From positions 3,782,001-3,846,000 of the forward strand of contig NZ_JAFBBZ010000001.1 of NCBI RefSeq assembly GCF_016907435.1: DNA of 64,000 nucleotides. Reading direction: 5' to 3'. The notes beneath the pieces were generated by a model. It was not told the origin of the DNA, searched no databases, and saw only the letters and a list, made by a program, of their open reading frames with translations. Source of the stretch: Nocardioides salarius (GTDB lineage: Bacteria; Actinomycetota; Actinomycetes; Propionibacteriales; Nocardioidaceae). The first letter of the stretch is position 1. The number at the start of each line of letters is the position of its first letter. Positions 1 to 9,591 of the stretch are shown piece by piece. Made by a program: the position numbers and the translations under genes.

Positions 1-801
1 TCGCGGATGTACGAGTGGGACAACGTGTGCCCCTCCGAGCAGTGGCGCTACTCCCACAACTACATCCACCACACCTTCACCAACGTGCTCGGCAAGGACC
101 GCGACATCGGCTACGGCATCCTGCGCATGGACGAGGACCAGCCCTGGCACCCCTACTACCTCGGCAACCCCGTCTACGCGTTCCTGCTGATGGTCTTCTT
201 CGAGTGGGGCGTGGCGATGCACGACCTGGAGGTCGAGAACATCGTGGCCGGCCGCCGCTCCCTGGCCGACAACAAGGCCCTGCACGCGGGGATCATGCGC
301 AAGGTGCGCCGCCAGGCGCTCAAGGACTACGTGCTCTTCCCGGCCCTGACGGGACCGTTCTTCCCGCTGACCCTGGCCGGCAACGCCACGGCCAACCTGG
401 TGCGCAACGTCTGGGCCTTCAACATCATCTTCTGCGGGCACTTCCCGGCCGGGGTGGCGACCTTCTCGGAGGGGGAGTGCGAGGACGAGTCCCGCGGGCA
501 CTGGTACTACCGCCAGCTGCTGGGCTCGGCCAACATCGACGGCGGGTCGCTGTTCCACCTGATGACCGGCAACCTGTCGTTCCAGGTCGAGCACCATCTC
601 TTCCCCGACCTGCCCGCCCGTCGCTACCCGGAGATCTCCGGTGAGGTGCGGGAGATCTGCGAGCGCTACGGCCTGCCCTACAACACCGGCCCGCTGGGCA
701 AGCAGCTGCTGAGCGTGGCCCGCAAGATCTGCCGCCTGGCCCTCCCGGACCGTCGCAGGGAGCAGCCGTCGCAGGCGGCCGAGCAGCCCGCCGCCGCCTG
801 A
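1..801 (+). CDS. Fatty acid desaturase, 5' end outside the window
   Basis: Membrane-bound di-iron fatty acid desaturase or acyl-lipid desaturase, which introduces a double bond into membrane acyl chains. The reading frame is open to base 1, so the N-terminus and first histidine box (HxxxH) are missing. The second box (HNYIHH, about bases 55-72) and third box (QVEHH, about bases 583-597) are intact, and hydrophobic stretches lie between them. The spacing and the QVEHHLFP context match the FA_desaturase family. The C-terminus is an Arg/Gln/Ala-rich tail. The exact regiospecificity cannot be told from this fragment. An internal ATG at base 7 is probably not the start, because it would leave the enzyme without its first histidine box. 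Confidence 0.85.
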   Translation, partial: SRMYEWDNVCPSEQWRYSHNYIHHTFTNVLGKDRDIGYGILRMDEDQPWHPYYLGNPVYAFLLMVFFEWGVAMHDLEVENIVAGRRSLADNKALHAGIMRKVRRQALKDYVLFPALTGPFFPLTLAGNATANLVRNVWAFNIIFCGHFPAGVATFSEGECEDESRGHWYYRQLLGSANIDGGSLFHLMTGNLSFQVEHHLFPDLPARRYPEISGEVREICERYGLPYNTGPLGKQLLSVARKICRLALPDRRREQPSQAAEQPAAA

Positions 802-861
802 GTCGTCCAGCGTGAGCGAGCCCACCTGGCCAAGAGCGTCCGTGGCGGTGAGACTGGGGCC

Positions 862-1089
862 ATGAGCCAGACCCCTGAGCAGCGCGGCGAGGAGCGGCTG
901 AGCCGTGCCGAGATCGGCAAGGACGCCGCGCAGAGCGCCGTCGAGGCCGCGGCCACCACCGTCGGCGAGGTCGCCACGATCGTCACCGGGGCGGTCAAGG
1001 GCGTGGCCGGCGCCCTGGGCGGCCTGGCCACCGAGGTCTTCGAGATCCGCGAGGCCGCCCGCCGCGCCGCCGAGCGCTCGGAGGAGTGA
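862..1089 (+). CDS. Small Ala-rich protein of unknown function
   Basis: A 75-residue product that I do not recognise. The first 20 residues are charged. The middle (about residues 23-55) is an Ala/Gly/Val helix with glycine-zipper-like GxxxG spacing, and the end is acidic/basic and helical. It may be a small membrane-associated or amphipathic-helix protein. It lies 60 bases after the desaturase on the same strand and ends six bases from the end of the convergent acetoacetate-decarboxylase-like gene. Codon usage is typical of the window. No clear Shine-Dalgarno sequence precedes the ATG. Confidence 0.5.
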   Translation: MSQTPEQRGEERLSRAEIGKDAAQSAVEAAATTVGEVATIVTGAVKGVAGALGGLATEVFEIREAARRAAERSEE

Positions 1090-1095
1090 GCCTGC

Positions 1096-1743
1096 TCAGC
1101 CGAACGACAGCGTGAAGTCGCGCTGGCGGAAGGAGAGCAGGTGCCGCCGACCGGCCAGCCAGCCCAGCGGGCCGGCGGGGTCGAAGTCCCACCGGGCGGT
1201 GCACGGGGCCACCTTCGAGCGCCCGGCCATGCCGGTCTCCACCGGCACGGTGTGGGCATCGATCGGGGCCTGCCAGGTGCCGCCCTTGGCGGGCACCCGC
1301 GGCGCCAGTGACGACAGGTCGCTGAAGCGCGCGCTGGCGACCGGCTGCCCGGCGGTGCTCATCGACCACGACGCCCGCGAGAGCGGACCCCGCTGCGAGG
1401 TCGACGACTCGAAGTCGCCCAGCCCCTTGGGGATCGCCCAGAGCCCACGACCGCCCGCCACCGAGGCGGGGGAGTCGACCCAGATGTCGGTGATGCTGAC
1501 CCGGCGCTCGCCGGCGGGGGTGCGCATCACGCGCGCCACCAGCAGCTCGGAGTAGGTCAGCGGGCTGCCCTCCTCGTAGGAGACGAAGGCGGCGCCGTAG
1601 ACGCCCTTCGGGTGCCGCTCGTCCACGTCGCGGCCGACGCGGAAGACCGAGACCCACATCTGGCCCACCATCTGCCAGGGCGCCGGCGGGTAGTCCACCG
1701 AGCCGTCGCCGGGAGCGGGGGAGGAGGTCGCGTCCGTGCTCAT
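1096..1743 (-). CDS. Acetoacetate decarboxylase family protein
   Basis: A 215-residue protein resembling the acetoacetate decarboxylase (ADC/AAD) fold family. Visible family features are the N-terminal PPAPW segment, a central region of small beta strands (GVYGAAFVSYEEGSPLTYSE) and a WAIPKGLGDFE segment. Many actinobacterial members are not true acetoacetate decarboxylases, and I cannot confidently assign the Schiff-base lysine, so the substrate is unknown. The ATG lies six bases after a minus-strand TAGACT, so the mRNA is probably leaderless. It is divergent from nothing nearby and convergent with the small Ala-rich gene. Confidence 0.72.
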   Translation of the reverse strand: MSTDATSSPAPGDGSVDYPPAPWQMVGQMWVSVFRVGRDVDERHPKGVYGAAFVSYEEGSPLTYSELLVARVMRTPAGERRVSITDIWVDSPASVAGGRGLWAIPKGLGDFESSTSQRGPLSRASWSMSTAGQPVASARFSDLSSLAPRVPAKGGTWQAPIDAHTVPVETGMAGRSKVAPCTARWDFDPAGPLGWLAGRRHLLSFRQRDFTLSFG

Positions 1744-1749
1744 GGCCGG

Positions 1750-1755
1750 AGTCTA
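1750..1755 (-). promoter_or_regulatory. -10 element (TAGACT) of the decarboxylase-like gene
   Basis: Minus-strand TAGACT six bases before the ATG at 1743. It fits the actinobacterial TAnnnT -10 consensus and predicts a leaderless mRNA. No good -35 was seen. Confidence 0.45.
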
Positions 1756-1791
1756 GCCACGCCACCGCCCCCGCGTCCGCATTCTGACAGG

Positions 1792-1968
1792 TCAGTCTTC
1801 CGGATCGTCGAGACGGGCCAGCCAGGTCGCCAGCCGCTCCACCGCGGTCTCGAACTCCGGGTGGGTGTCGGTGAAGGCCTGCAGCTGCTCGGCGAGCCAC
1901 GCCAGGGTGACCTCCTCGTCACCCCGGCGTCGCTCGAGCTCCTCGATGCCCCGGTCCGTGTAGTACAT
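1792..1968 (-). CDS. DUF6104 family small protein
   Basis: A 58-residue acidic protein starting MYYTDRGIEELERR. I recognise it as the DUF6104 type, which in actinobacteria typically sits beside the kgd gene. It is predicted to be all-helical with many Glu/Asp/Arg residues and no Cys or membrane segment. The ATG lies four bases after the kgd stop codon on the same strand, so the two are almost certainly cotranscribed and perhaps translationally coupled. Its function is unknown. Proximity suggests a link to the 2-oxoglutarate dehydrogenase complex, but that is inference only. Confidence 0.8.
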   Translation of the reverse strand: MYYTDRGIEELERRRGDEEVTLAWLAEQLQAFTDTHPEFETAVERLATWLARLDDPED

Positions 1969-1972
1969 GGCC

Positions 1973-4900
1973 TCAGGCGAACGCCTGGTCGAGCAGGTCC
2001 TTCTGCTCGGCCTGGTGGCGCTTGGCGGTGCCGACCGACGGGGAGGAGGACTCCGGGCGGGTGACCGGCTCCACCTGTGCGTCGACCTCGGGCCAGGCGT
2101 TGAGCTGGTAGTGCGGCCACGGGCCCATGTTGCGGGGCTCGTCCTGCACCCAGCGCACCGTCTTGAGGTGCGGGTAGCGCGCGATCTCGGCCTTGATTTC
2201 GTCGAGCGGTCGCGGGTAGAGCTGCTCGACGCGCGCGATGGCGAAGCGCTCCGAGCCCTCGCGCTTGGCCCGCTCGACCATCAGGTCCCAGGTCACGCGC
2301 CCCGAGCAGATGAGCAGGGTGTCCACCTTCGAGGCGTCCGCGTCGGCGTCGCCGATGAAGGGCCGGAAGGTGCCCGAGGTGAAGTCCTCGGGCTGCGAGG
2401 CGGCCTCCTTGCGCTTGAGCATCGACTTGGGCGTGAAGACGATCAGCGGGCGGTGCGCCTCGCCCAGCGAGTGCTGGCGCAGCAGGTGGAAGTACGACGC
2501 CGGCGTCGAGGGCTGGGCGACCACGAACGCCTCGTCGGCGGCCATGGTCAAGAAGCGCTCGATGCGGGCCGAGGAGTGGTCGGGGCCCTGGCCCTCGTAG
2601 CCGTGCGGCAGCAGCAGCACGACGCCCGACTGCTGGCGCCACTTGGTCTCGCCGGCCGAGATGAACTCGTCGATGACGGTCTGCGCGCCGTTGACGAAGT
2701 CGCCGAACTGCGCCTCCCACAGCACCAGCGCCTCGGGACGCGCCACGGAGTAGCCGTACTCGAAGCCGAGCGCGGCGTACTCGGAGAGCAGCGAGTCGTA
2801 GAGGTAGAGCTTGGCCTGGTCCTCGGTCAGCGACGACAGCGGCGTCCACTCGTCGGCGTTGACGCGGTCGATGATGGTGCCGAAGCGCGAGACGAACGTG
2901 CCGCGGCGCGAGTCCTGGCCGGCCAGGCGGACCGGGCGGCCCTCCATCAGCAGCGCGCCGAAGGCCAGCACCTCGCCGGTGCCCCAGTCGATGGGGCCCT
3001 CGGTGATGGCCTTGGCGCGGCGCTGCAGCTGCGGCATCACCTTGGGGTGCACGGTGAAGCCCTCGGGCGGGGTGACGTAGGCGTCGGCGACCCGCTTGAG
3101 GTACTCCAGCGGCACCGAGGTGTCGGCCTCGCCGCTGGGCTTCTCGGGGTAGTCGGGGACCGTGGTCCACTCCGAGGGGTGGCCGGTGGCCTCGCGCACC
3201 TCGGTGAAGACGCGCTCGAGCTGCTGCTGGTAGTTCTTGAGGACCTGCTCGGCCTCCTCGATCGTGATGTCGCCACGACCGATGAGGGACTCGGTGTAGA
3301 GCTTGCGCACCGAGCGCTTCTGCTCGATCAGGTCGTACATCAGCGGCTGCGTGTACGACGGGTCGTCGCCCTCGTTGTGGCCGCGCCGGCGGTAGCAGAC
3401 GAGGTCGATGACGACGTCCTTGTTGAAGGCCTGGCGGTACTCGAAGGCCAGCCGGGCCACGCGGATGCAGGCCTCGGGGTCGTCGCCGTTGACGTGGAAG
3501 ATCGGCGCCTGGACCATCCGGGCCACGTCGGTGCAGTACAGCGAGGAGCGCGACGAGCCGGGGGAGGTGGTGAAGCCGACCTGGTTGTTGACCACCAGGT
3601 GCACGGTGCCGCCGGTGCGGTAGCCGCGCAGCTGGGAGAGGTTGAGGGTCTCCGCGACCACGCCCTGGCCCGCGAAGGCCGCGTCGCCGTGGACCAGCAG
3701 CGGCAGCACCGGGTAGGCGCTGCCCTGGTCGAGGACGTCCTGCTTGGCGCGGGCGATGCCCTCGAGCACCGGGTCGACGGCCTCGAGGTGCGAGGGGTTC
3801 GCGGCCACCGAGACCTTGACGGTCTCGCCGCTCTCGGCCTCGAACTCGCCCTCGGCGCCGAGGTGGTACTTCACGTCGCCGGAGCCCTGCACGGTGCGGG
3901 GGTCGATGTTGCCCTCGAACTCGCGGAAGATCTGGGAGTAGTTCTTGCCCACGATGTTGGCCAGCACGTTGAGCCGGCCACGGTGGGCCATGCCCATCGT
4001 GACCTCGTCGAGGCCCGACTCGGCCGCGGCCTCACAGATCTCGTCGATGACCGGGATCGTGGTCTCGCCGCCCTCGAGCGAGAACCGCTTCTGGCCGACG
4101 AACTTGGTCTGCAGGAACGTCTCGAAGGCCTCGGCCTGGTTGAGCTTGAGCAGGATCCGCAGCTGCTCCTCGCGGGGCGGCTTGGTGTGCGGCTGCTCGA
4201 CACGCTCCTGGATCCAGCGACGCTGCTCGGGATCCATGATGTGCATGTACTCGATGCCGGTGGTGCGGCAGTAGGAGTCGCGCAGGATGCCCAGGATGTC
4301 GCGCAGGCGCATGAAGCGGCGCCCGGTGCCGCCGAAGGAGCCGGTGGCGAACTCGCGGTCGAGGTCCCACAGGCTCAGCCCGTGCGTCTCGATCTCGAGG
4401 TCGGGGTGGGTGCGCTGGCGGTACTCCAGCGGGTCGGTGTCGGCCATCATGTGACCGCGCACCCGGTAGGCGTGGATCAGCTCAAGGATGCGCGCCTGCT
4501 TGCTGATCTCGTCGTCGTGCGACGTCGCGATGTCGTGGCCCCAGCGGATCGGCTCGTAGGGGATCCGCAGCGACCGGAAGATCTCGTCGTAGAAGCCGTC
4601 CTGGCCCAGCAGCAGCTGGTGGACCCGCTTGAGGAACTCACCCGACTGCGCGCCCTGGATGACGCGGTGGTCGTAGGTGGAGGTCAGGGTCATCACCTTG
4701 GAGATCGCGTTGCGCGCGATCGCCTCCTCCGAGGCGCCCTGCCACTCCGGCGGGTACTCCATCGCGCCGACGCCGATGATGGCGCTCTGCCCCGTCATCA
4801 GGCGCGGCACGGAGTGGTTGGTGCCCAGGCCGCCGACGTTCGTCAGGCTGATGGTGGTGCCCTGGAAGTCCACGACGCCCAGCTTGTTGTCGCGGGCCTT

Positions 4901-5737
4901 GGTGACCATGTCCTCGTAGGCGGTCCAGAAGCCGGCGAAGTCCATCGCCTCGCAGCCCTTGATGCTCGGCACCAGCAGCTGGCGGGTGCCGTCGGACTTC
5001 TTCTGGTCGATGGCCAGGCCGAGGTTGACGTGGGCGGGGGTGACCAGGTTGGGCTTGCCGTCGACCTCGGCGTAGGAGTTGTTCATCTCCGGCATCGACT
5101 TCAGGGCCTTGACCAGCGCGTAGCCGATCAGGTGCGTGAAGGAGACCTTGCCGCCGCGGGCGCGGGCGAGGTGGTTGTTGATGACGGTGCGGTTGTCCCA
5201 CAGCAGCTTGACCGGCACCGAGCGCACCGAGGTGGCGGTGGGCACCGTCAGGGAGACGTCCATGTTGGCCGCGGTGCGGGCCGGCGCGCCGCGCAGCACC
5301 TTGTACGTCGGCTCGTCGCTGGCCTCGGCGGGGGCCGGCGGCTTGGACTCCTTGGCCATCGGGGTGGTGGTTCCCTTCGAGGGCTCGGCGGCCTTGGTCT
5401 CCGGGCGCGGCTTGGCGACCGGGGCGGGCGCCTCGGAGCTCGCGGTCTCGGACGTGCCGGAGGGCTTCGACGCAGGCTTCTTCTCGGCCTGCTCCTCGGG
5501 CTTCTTCTCGGGCGTCTTCTCGGGCGTCTTCTCGGCCTGCGGGGCCTGCTGCGCCGGGGCGGAGCCGGTGCTGGCGCCGTTGCCGTTGGCCTCGAAGTAG
5601 GAGGCCCAGCTGGGCTCCACGCTGCTCGGATCCTTGCGGTAGCGCTCGTACATCTCCTCCACGAGCCACTCGTTGGCACCGAAGTCGTCGGAGACCTCGG
5701 GGGAGGTGGAGGGGGAACTGCTGGGGGACTGCGGCAC
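1973..5737 (-). CDS. kgd: Multifunctional 2-oxoglutarate decarboxylase/dehydrogenase E1 with E2-like domain
   Basis: A 1254-residue TCA-cycle enzyme of the actinobacterial Kgd/OdhA type. It decarboxylates 2-oxoglutarate with thiamine diphosphate and passes the succinyl group onward. Order of parts: short E1 N-terminal segment (about 15-52, [14 protein letters not shown]), a long Ala/Pro/Lys/Glu linker (about 53-150), an E2 acyltransferase-like core (about 160-390) and the E1 TPP domain (about 420-1254; [11 protein letters not shown] near 585). The E2 core carries DHRVIQGA rather than the DHRxxDG of classical acyltransferases, which is usual for Kgd. The start is GTG; a minus-strand TAGCCT about 55 bases upstream (5792-5797) is a promoter candidate. 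DUF6104 follows four bases downstream. Confidence 0.96.
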   Translation of the reverse strand: MPQSPSSSPSTSPEVSDDFGANEWLVEEMYERYRKDPSSVEPSWASYFEANGNGASTGSAPAQQAPQAEKTPEKTPEKKPEEQAEKKPASKPSGTSETASSEAPAPVAKPRPETKAAEPSKGTTTPMAKESKPPAPAEASDEPTYKVLRGAPARTAANMDVSLTVPTATSVRSVPVKLLWDNRTVINNHLARARGGKVSFTHLIGYALVKALKSMPEMNNSYAEVDGKPNLVTPAHVNLGLAIDQKKSDGTRQLLVPSIKGCEAMDFAGFWTAYEDMVTKARDNKLGVVDFQGTTISLTNVGGLGTNHSVPRLMTGQSAIIGVGAMEYPPEWQGASEEAIARNAISKVMTLTSTYDHRVIQGAQSGEFLKRVHQLLLGQDGFYDEIFRSLRIPYEPIRWGHDIATSHDDEISKQARILELIHAYRVRGHMMADTDPLEYRQRTHPDLEIETHGLSLWDLDREFATGSFGGTGRRFMRLRDILGILRDSYCRTTGIEYMHIMDPEQRRWIQERVEQPHTKPPREEQLRILLKLNQAEAFETFLQTKFVGQKRFSLEGGETTIPVIDEICEAAAESGLDEVTMGMAHRGRLNVLANIVGKNYSQIFREFEGNIDPRTVQGSGDVKYHLGAEGEFEAESGETVKVSVAANPSHLEAVDPVLEGIARAKQDVLDQGSAYPVLPLLVHGDAAFAGQGVVAETLNLSQLRGYRTGGTVHLVVNNQVGFTTSPGSSRSSLYCTDVARMVQAPIFHVNGDDPEACIRVARLAFEYRQAFNKDVVIDLVCYRRRGHNEGDDPSYTQPLMYDLIEQKRSVRKLYTESLIGRGDITIEEAEQVLKNYQQQLERVFTEVREATGHPSEWTTVPDYPEKPSGEADTSVPLEYLKRVADAYVTPPEGFTVHPKVMPQLQRRAKAITEGPIDWGTGEVLAFGALLMEGRPVRLAGQDSRRGTFVSRFGTIIDRVNADEWTPLSSLTEDQAKLYLYDSLLSEYAALGFEYGYSVARPEALVLWEAQFGDFVNGAQTVIDEFISAGETKWRQQSGVVLLLPHGYEGQGPDHSSARIERFLTMAADEAFVVAQPSTPASYFHLLRQHSLGEAHRPLIVFTPKSMLKRKEAASQPEDFTSGTFRPFIGDADADASKVDTLLICSGRVTWDLMVERAKREGSERFAIARVEQLYPRPLDEIKAEIARYPHLKTVRWVQDEPRNMGPWPHYQLNAWPEVDAQVEPVTRPESSSPSVGTAKRHQAEQKDLLDQAFA

Positions 5738-5879
5738 GGCTTGCTTCGCCTCTTCCGATGAGCGCGCGTGGATGGGTGGAGTCGGTGGTCAAGGCTAGAC
5801 CCACGCACCAGCAAATGCCGAGGTTGGGCCTGCTTTCGGACAGGGTGTTGCCGGACTAACACCACGAGAGGAGCAGACG

Positions 5880-6560
5880 ATGCCGTCGCCACACCCCGGC
5901 GGGCCCCGCCGGACCCTCATGACCGGCCTGGTCGTCGTCCTGACAGCGACCCCCGGACTGGTCGCCTGCACCGGCGAGGAGCCTCGCAGCGAGGGCTCCG
6001 GCCCCGCCGCGAGCAGCCGGCCCGGGACGGGCGGCGAGCCCCGCCCGGCGCGCCGCGTGCGTACCGACTTGGCGGTGGGGGAGGTGGTCGGAGCGCTGGG
6101 TCCGGTGAAGCGGCGCCGGGTCGCCACCGGTGTAGGACGCGCGGTGGACCGCTGGTGGGACGCGGCGTTCGTCGACGCCACCTACCCGCGGCGGCGCTAC
6201 CGCTCGGTGTTCCCGGGCTTCACGCCCGGGGCCGCGCAGGCGGCCCGCCGCGACCTCGACCGGATGACCAGCCACCGCCTCGGCGAGCGGATCGACGCCC
6301 TGACCCCCGTGCGGCGGCGCGTCGTGGTCGACATCCTGGCCACCCAGGAGACCGCGCGCGGCGTCACGGCGCGCACCACGCTCGACTACCGCACCAGCGG
6401 TGAGGTGGAGCGCCGGGTCCGGGTGAGCGCCCGGCTGTTCATGCTCTACCGCGAGGGCTGGCGGATCTTCGGGTACGACGTGCTGCAGGGGCCCAAGCCG
6501 ACGAGCGGCCCGCGCGGCGGCAAGGCGCGCCAGCGCGGCCGGGACAGGAGCAGGTCATGA
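5880..6560 (+). CDS. Putative lipoprotein preceding an LCP protein
   Basis: A 226-residue protein with an exported N-terminus: twin Arg at 10-11, a hydrophobic stretch from about 13 to 26 and a lipobox LVAC with Cys30. It is therefore predicted to be lipidated and anchored outside the membrane. The body (about 65-205) is Arg-rich and ends in a wing-like motif (LFMLYREGWRIFGYD), suggesting a small globular SnoaL/NTF2-like fold, though I do not assign a family. The tail is strongly basic. A good ribosome site (AGAGGAG) precedes the ATG. It overlaps the LCP gene by four bases (ATGA), so the two are translationally coupled and probably act together at the envelope. Confidence 0.72.
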   Translation: MPSPHPGGPRRTLMTGLVVVLTATPGLVACTGEEPRSEGSGPAASSRPGTGGEPRPARRVRTDLAVGEVVGALGPVKRRRVATGVGRAVDRWWDAAFVDATYPRRRYRSVFPGFTPGAAQAARRDLDRMTSHRLGERIDALTPVRRRVVVDILATQETARGVTARTTLDYRTSGEVERRVRVSARLFMLYREGWRIFGYDVLQGPKPTSGPRGGKARQRGRDRSRS

Positions 6561-7504
6561 CCACGACCACGACCACGACGACGACGGCGAGGAGGCGCAC
6601 GCGGGCCGGGCGCGGCCTGCGCACCGCCCTGCTCGGCACGGTGCTGGCCGGCACCGCCCTCGTGGTGCCCCCGCCGGAGGTGGCGCCGGGCGACGTCGCC
6701 CTGGTGAAGGCGCAGCGCTCCGGCGCGGTCGACCTGAGCCCCGACGTGGTGTGGATCCTCGCCGTGGGCTCCGACGCGCGGCCCGGGCAGTCGATGACCC
6801 GCTCGCGCGGCGACGCGCTGCAGATGGTCGGCATCGACACGCGCACCGGGGCGGCCTCGGCGATCGGCATCCCGCGCGACTCGTTCGTCCCCATCCCGGG
6901 CCACTCCGCCAACCGGGTCAACGCGGCCATGGTGCTGGGCGGGCCCGAGCTGCTCGGACGCACCGTGGGCGCGATGGTGGGGGTCCAGCCCGACTACGTG
7001 ATGGTCACCCGGTTCCCGTTCTTCGAGGACCTGGTCGACGACATCGGCGGCATCACGGTCACCAACCCGCGCCGCTTCTCCGACAGCTCGCTGAAGCCCG
7101 AGGGCTTCGCCCAGGGCCGCATCCGGCTCAACGGGTACGGCGCCATGGCCTTCTCCCGCATCCGCAAGACGCTCGCGGGCGGCGACTTCGCCCGCTCGGC
7201 CAACCAGCAGCGGGTGCTGCGCGGCATCGGTGCCGAGATCCGCGCCAAGGCCGACCGGCCGGGCTTCGTCGAGCGCGGCGTGCTCAGCGTGGTCCAGCAC
7301 ATGGACACCGACCTCGGGCCCGGCGAGCTGTTCCGCCTGGCGCGCGCCGTCGCGCGGGTGGACCCCGCTCGCATCACCACCTGCGTCGTGGGTGGGGCGG
7401 TGGCGACCATCCGCGGGATGAGCGTGGTGCGGCCCAACCTCACCCAGGCCCGTCGCCTGGGGGCGGCCGCGCGCGGCGACGCCACGCTGCCCCCCGGCTG
7501 TTGA
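6557..7504 (+). CDS. LytR-CpsA-Psr (LCP) family protein
   Basis: A 315-residue LCP-family protein. These membrane-anchored enzymes attach polymers such as teichoic acid, arabinogalactan or capsule to peptidoglycan, using polyprenyl-phosphate-linked donors. There is one N-terminal signal anchor (about 20-43) followed by the LCP domain (about 60-270). Family residues are visible: GSDARPGQ, SRGDALQMVGID, GIPRDS and the NRVNAAMVLGG segment. The tail is short and carries no extra LytR_C domain. The length is typical of a single-domain LCP. It is coupled to the upstream lipoprotein gene and followed by a strong hairpin terminator. Confidence 0.9.
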   Translation: MTTTTTTTTTARRRTRAGRGLRTALLGTVLAGTALVVPPPEVAPGDVALVKAQRSGAVDLSPDVVWILAVGSDARPGQSMTRSRGDALQMVGIDTRTGAASAIGIPRDSFVPIPGHSANRVNAAMVLGGPELLGRTVGAMVGVQPDYVMVTRFPFFEDLVDDIGGITVTNPRRFSDSSLKPEGFAQGRIRLNGYGAMAFSRIRKTLAGGDFARSANQQRVLRGIGAEIRAKADRPGFVERGVLSVVQHMDTDLGPGELFRLARAVARVDPARITTCVVGGAVATIRGMSVVRPNLTQARRLGAAARGDATLPPGC

Positions 7505-7534
7505 CGCAGGCTGCTGAGGGCGCCGGACGTGCCA

Positions 7535-7568
7535 CGACCGGGACGGCCCTGGTGGGCCGTCCCGGTCG
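7535..7568. terminator. Perfect 15-bp hairpin between convergent genes
   Basis: Arms 7535-7549 and 7554-7568 are perfectly complementary, with a TGGT loop. The element lies 30 bases after the LCP stop and 42 bases after the stop of the convergent secreted-protein gene, so it can end transcription from both sides. There is no U-tract, which is common for actinobacterial terminators. Confidence 0.75.
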
Positions 7569-7610
7569 CGGGCGGTGCTGCGGTGCTGCGGTGCTGGTCG
7601 GCTCAGCCGG

Positions 7611-9131
7611 TCAGCGGGGGTAGATCTTCGACTCGACCCAACCCAGGTCGAGGTCGAGGATGCCCGGGATCTTGACGTTCATCGCCGACAGGTTCGCGCC
7701 GTAGTAGTTGCGCGTGAAGCGCGGGCCGAAGGTGATGAAGCCGGTCTGCTGCAGCTCGTCGATGGTGAACTCGACGGTCTCGCGGATCTTCAGCCCGCCC
7801 TCGGGCAGCAGGCTCTCGCCCTTGTAGAGGATGTCGGCGACCTTGAACTTCGGCTTGTCGGAGCCGCGGACCCGCTCGCCCTTGCGGCTGAGCAGGTTGA
7901 GCTTCGAGCTGATGCCGGTGATCTCGAGGTCGAGCGCGGGGATCGAGAAGGAGCCCAGCGAGCTCTTGGCCATCGAACGGGCGCGCCCGCGCGACATCTG
8001 CTTGGCCTTGTAGGAGTACTCGAGGCCGTCGAGGACCGCGACGCCGCCCAGGCCGGGCAGGCTCAGCGGGATGCTGCGCTCGCCCTCGATGGTCTTGACG
8101 ACCTTCTTGTTGCCGGTGCCCTCGCAGGGGATCGACTGGGTGCCGATGCCACCCATCTTGAGCAGCGCCACGTCGTCGTTGATCGGCAGCGCCTCGAAGT
8201 CCAGGCCCATGATCGTGGAGCGGAAGACGCCCGAGGGCACGGAGTCGGCGATGCGCGACTGGGCGTAGCCCAGCTTGAGCAGCACGGGGGAGTCGTTGTC
8301 GGTCTCGCTGGGGTCGACCTCGATGGCCAGCGCGCTGGCGCCCGAGGACGCCGAGTGCTCGCCGATGTTGCTGAACGAGCTGCCGAGGCCGATGGAGCCC
8401 AGGCCCGGGATCTCGATGATGCCGCCGACGGTGTCGGTGAGCAGGGTGATGAGCTGGTCGACGATCTCGTTGACCGGCGCGGCGACCTGGTTGACGATGT
8501 CGAGCAGGTCGGCCAGCGGCGTGTCCTCGACGACGGTGCCCTCGTAGTCCAGCGAGATGCCCTCGAAGCCGAAGCTCTCGGCCGTGCCGAAGGGGTTGCC
8601 GTCGCCGTCGGCGTCGGCCGGGTCGTGGAAGGAATCGGCGACCGAGTTCAGGCCCTTGATCTTGAGCGTCGGGATCTTGAGGTCCTCGACGAGCTCGCCG
8701 CCCAGGGTGATGTCGGCGATGGTGTTGACGGCCCGGGTGCCGGTGACGCGGCCCTCGCGGTAGGTCGAGGTGCGGCTGGTGCTGGGGGAGATGCTGATCA
8801 GCTTGGCGATGTCGACCGGGGCGTTCTCGGCGATCAGCGCGGTGATCTGGTCGGTGCTCAGCTTCGAGGGCTTCACGCGCTCCACCCCGGCGCTGCGGGT
8901 GCAGGCGAGGATGTCGAGGGAGTCCTTGAGGCTCTTGATGTCGATGCCGCCGACCGAGACCTTGGTGCCGAAGGCGAGCGCCTTCATGCCGAAGTCGGTG
9001 ATCGTCTTCTGGTTGGCCCGCGCCTCGGTGGACTCACCGGCGACGGCGGTGGGGTTCGCGGCGAGGGTGCCGGCAAGGCTGACCGCACAGACGGCGGACG
9101 CCGCAGCGGCCCTCTTGAGGGACTTCTTCAC
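7611..9131 (-). CDS. Large secreted protein, choice-of-anchor P-like
   Basis: A 506-residue exported protein. The Sec signal peptide is clear: MKKSLKR, a hydrophobic core and an Ala-rich cleavage region near residue 28-32 (AVAGES). The mature part is beta-rich and full of Gly, Ser, Ile and Leu, with the segment FGMKALAFGTKVSVGG near its start. It lacks catalytic motifs, a cell-wall sorting signal or a C-terminal membrane anchor. It resembles the choice-of-anchor P family of actinobacterial secreted proteins, whose function is unknown. The GTG start has a good ribosome site (AGGAG) just upstream. The preceding 200 bases up to the tRNA terminator hold no gene, only a possible long leader with small dyads such as CTGGT/ACCAG near 9284-9297. 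Confidence 0.75.
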   Translation of the reverse strand: MKKSLKRAAAASAVCAVSLAGTLAANPTAVAGESTEARANQKTITDFGMKALAFGTKVSVGGIDIKSLKDSLDILACTRSAGVERVKPSKLSTDQITALIAENAPVDIAKLISISPSTSRTSTYREGRVTGTRAVNTIADITLGGELVEDLKIPTLKIKGLNSVADSFHDPADADGDGNPFGTAESFGFEGISLDYEGTVVEDTPLADLLDIVNQVAAPVNEIVDQLITLLTDTVGGIIEIPGLGSIGLGSSFSNIGEHSASSGASALAIEVDPSETDNDSPVLLKLGYAQSRIADSVPSGVFRSTIMGLDFEALPINDDVALLKMGGIGTQSIPCEGTGNKKVVKTIEGERSIPLSLPGLGGVAVLDGLEYSYKAKQMSRGRARSMAKSSLGSFSIPALDLEITGISSKLNLLSRKGERVRGSDKPKFKVADILYKGESLLPEGGLKIRETVEFTIDELQQTGFITFGPRFTRNYYGANLSAMNVKIPGILDLDLGWVESKIYPR

Positions 9132-9333
9132 GCTCTCCTACTTTCATCGGCGCAGCGGCGCTGCGGGACGTGGGGGCCGGAAGAAGCGTGTGGAGCACCC
9201 TCCCCTCCCGGTGGGGACCAGTGGTTCGATCCCTCGACAGGTAGAACGGGCTGGGCGCGCCGGGGTTAGGTAGTCCGTTCGGGCTGGTACAGACCAGTCC
9301 GATCGGGTCAGAGGCGTCGCTGGAGGACGCAGA

Positions 9334-9363
9334 AGGCCCGGCCCACAGACGTGGACCGGGCCT
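9334..9363 (-). terminator. Terminator of the tRNA-Arg gene
   Basis: A 13-bp stem (9334-9346 with 9351-9363) with an AGAC loop and one mismatch, located 10 bases past the 3' end of the tRNA. It is GC-rich and followed on the minus strand by a weak U-rich stretch. Confidence 0.7.
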
Positions 9364-9373
9364 AGCGGTCGGG

Positions 9374-9446
9374 TGCCCCCGGCAGGATTCGAACCTGCGG
9401 CCACTGGTACCGGAAACCAGTGCTCTATCCCCTGAGCTACGGAGGC
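9374..9446 (-). tRNA. tRNA-Arg (anticodon CCG)
   Basis: A 73-base cloverleaf. The acceptor stem GCCTCCG pairs with CGGGGGC with one G-T pair, and the discriminator base is A. The D-arm contains GCTCAGGGG.ATAGAGC. The anticodon stem CTGGT/ACCAG encloses the loop TTCCGGT, giving anticodon CCG. The T-arm contains GGTTCGAATCC. The 3' CCA is not encoded. It reads CGG codons, which are frequent in this GC-rich genome. It is divergent from argS, whose product charges it. Confidence 0.96.
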
Positions 9447-9579
9447 ATGCCACGCTGCGCAACGGCTGCGGGACGGCGTCACCCTACAACTCCGGGGTCG
9501 GGGCGACGAATCCGGTAGGCCGCCGCCGCGGCCGGTCCCAGGCCCCGACATCGATGCGGGTCGCGACCGTGGGCGCCGA

Positions 9580-9585
9580 TAGGCT
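9580..9585 (+). promoter_or_regulatory. -10 element (TAGGCT) of argS
   Basis: TAGGCT ends six bases before the GTG start of argS, with no ribosome site between, which implies a leaderless mRNA. On the opposite strand, TAGGGT at 9481-9486 is a candidate -10 for the tRNA. Confidence 0.5.
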
Positions 9586-9591
9586 GGACGG

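Noticed and set aside
1967..5761. Long plus-strand open frame antisense to kgd
   Set aside because: Its translation is Leu/Val/Gly/Arg/His-rich without any motif, and the opposite strand encodes a full-length Kgd. It is a high-GC shadow frame.
9132..9333. Possible cobalamin riboswitch before the secreted protein gene
   Set aside because: The minus strand has CCACTG followed by CGGGAGG, which faintly recalls part of the B12 element. The B12 box and the conserved GAATCC/GCCACTG core are missing, and the gene is not B12-related.
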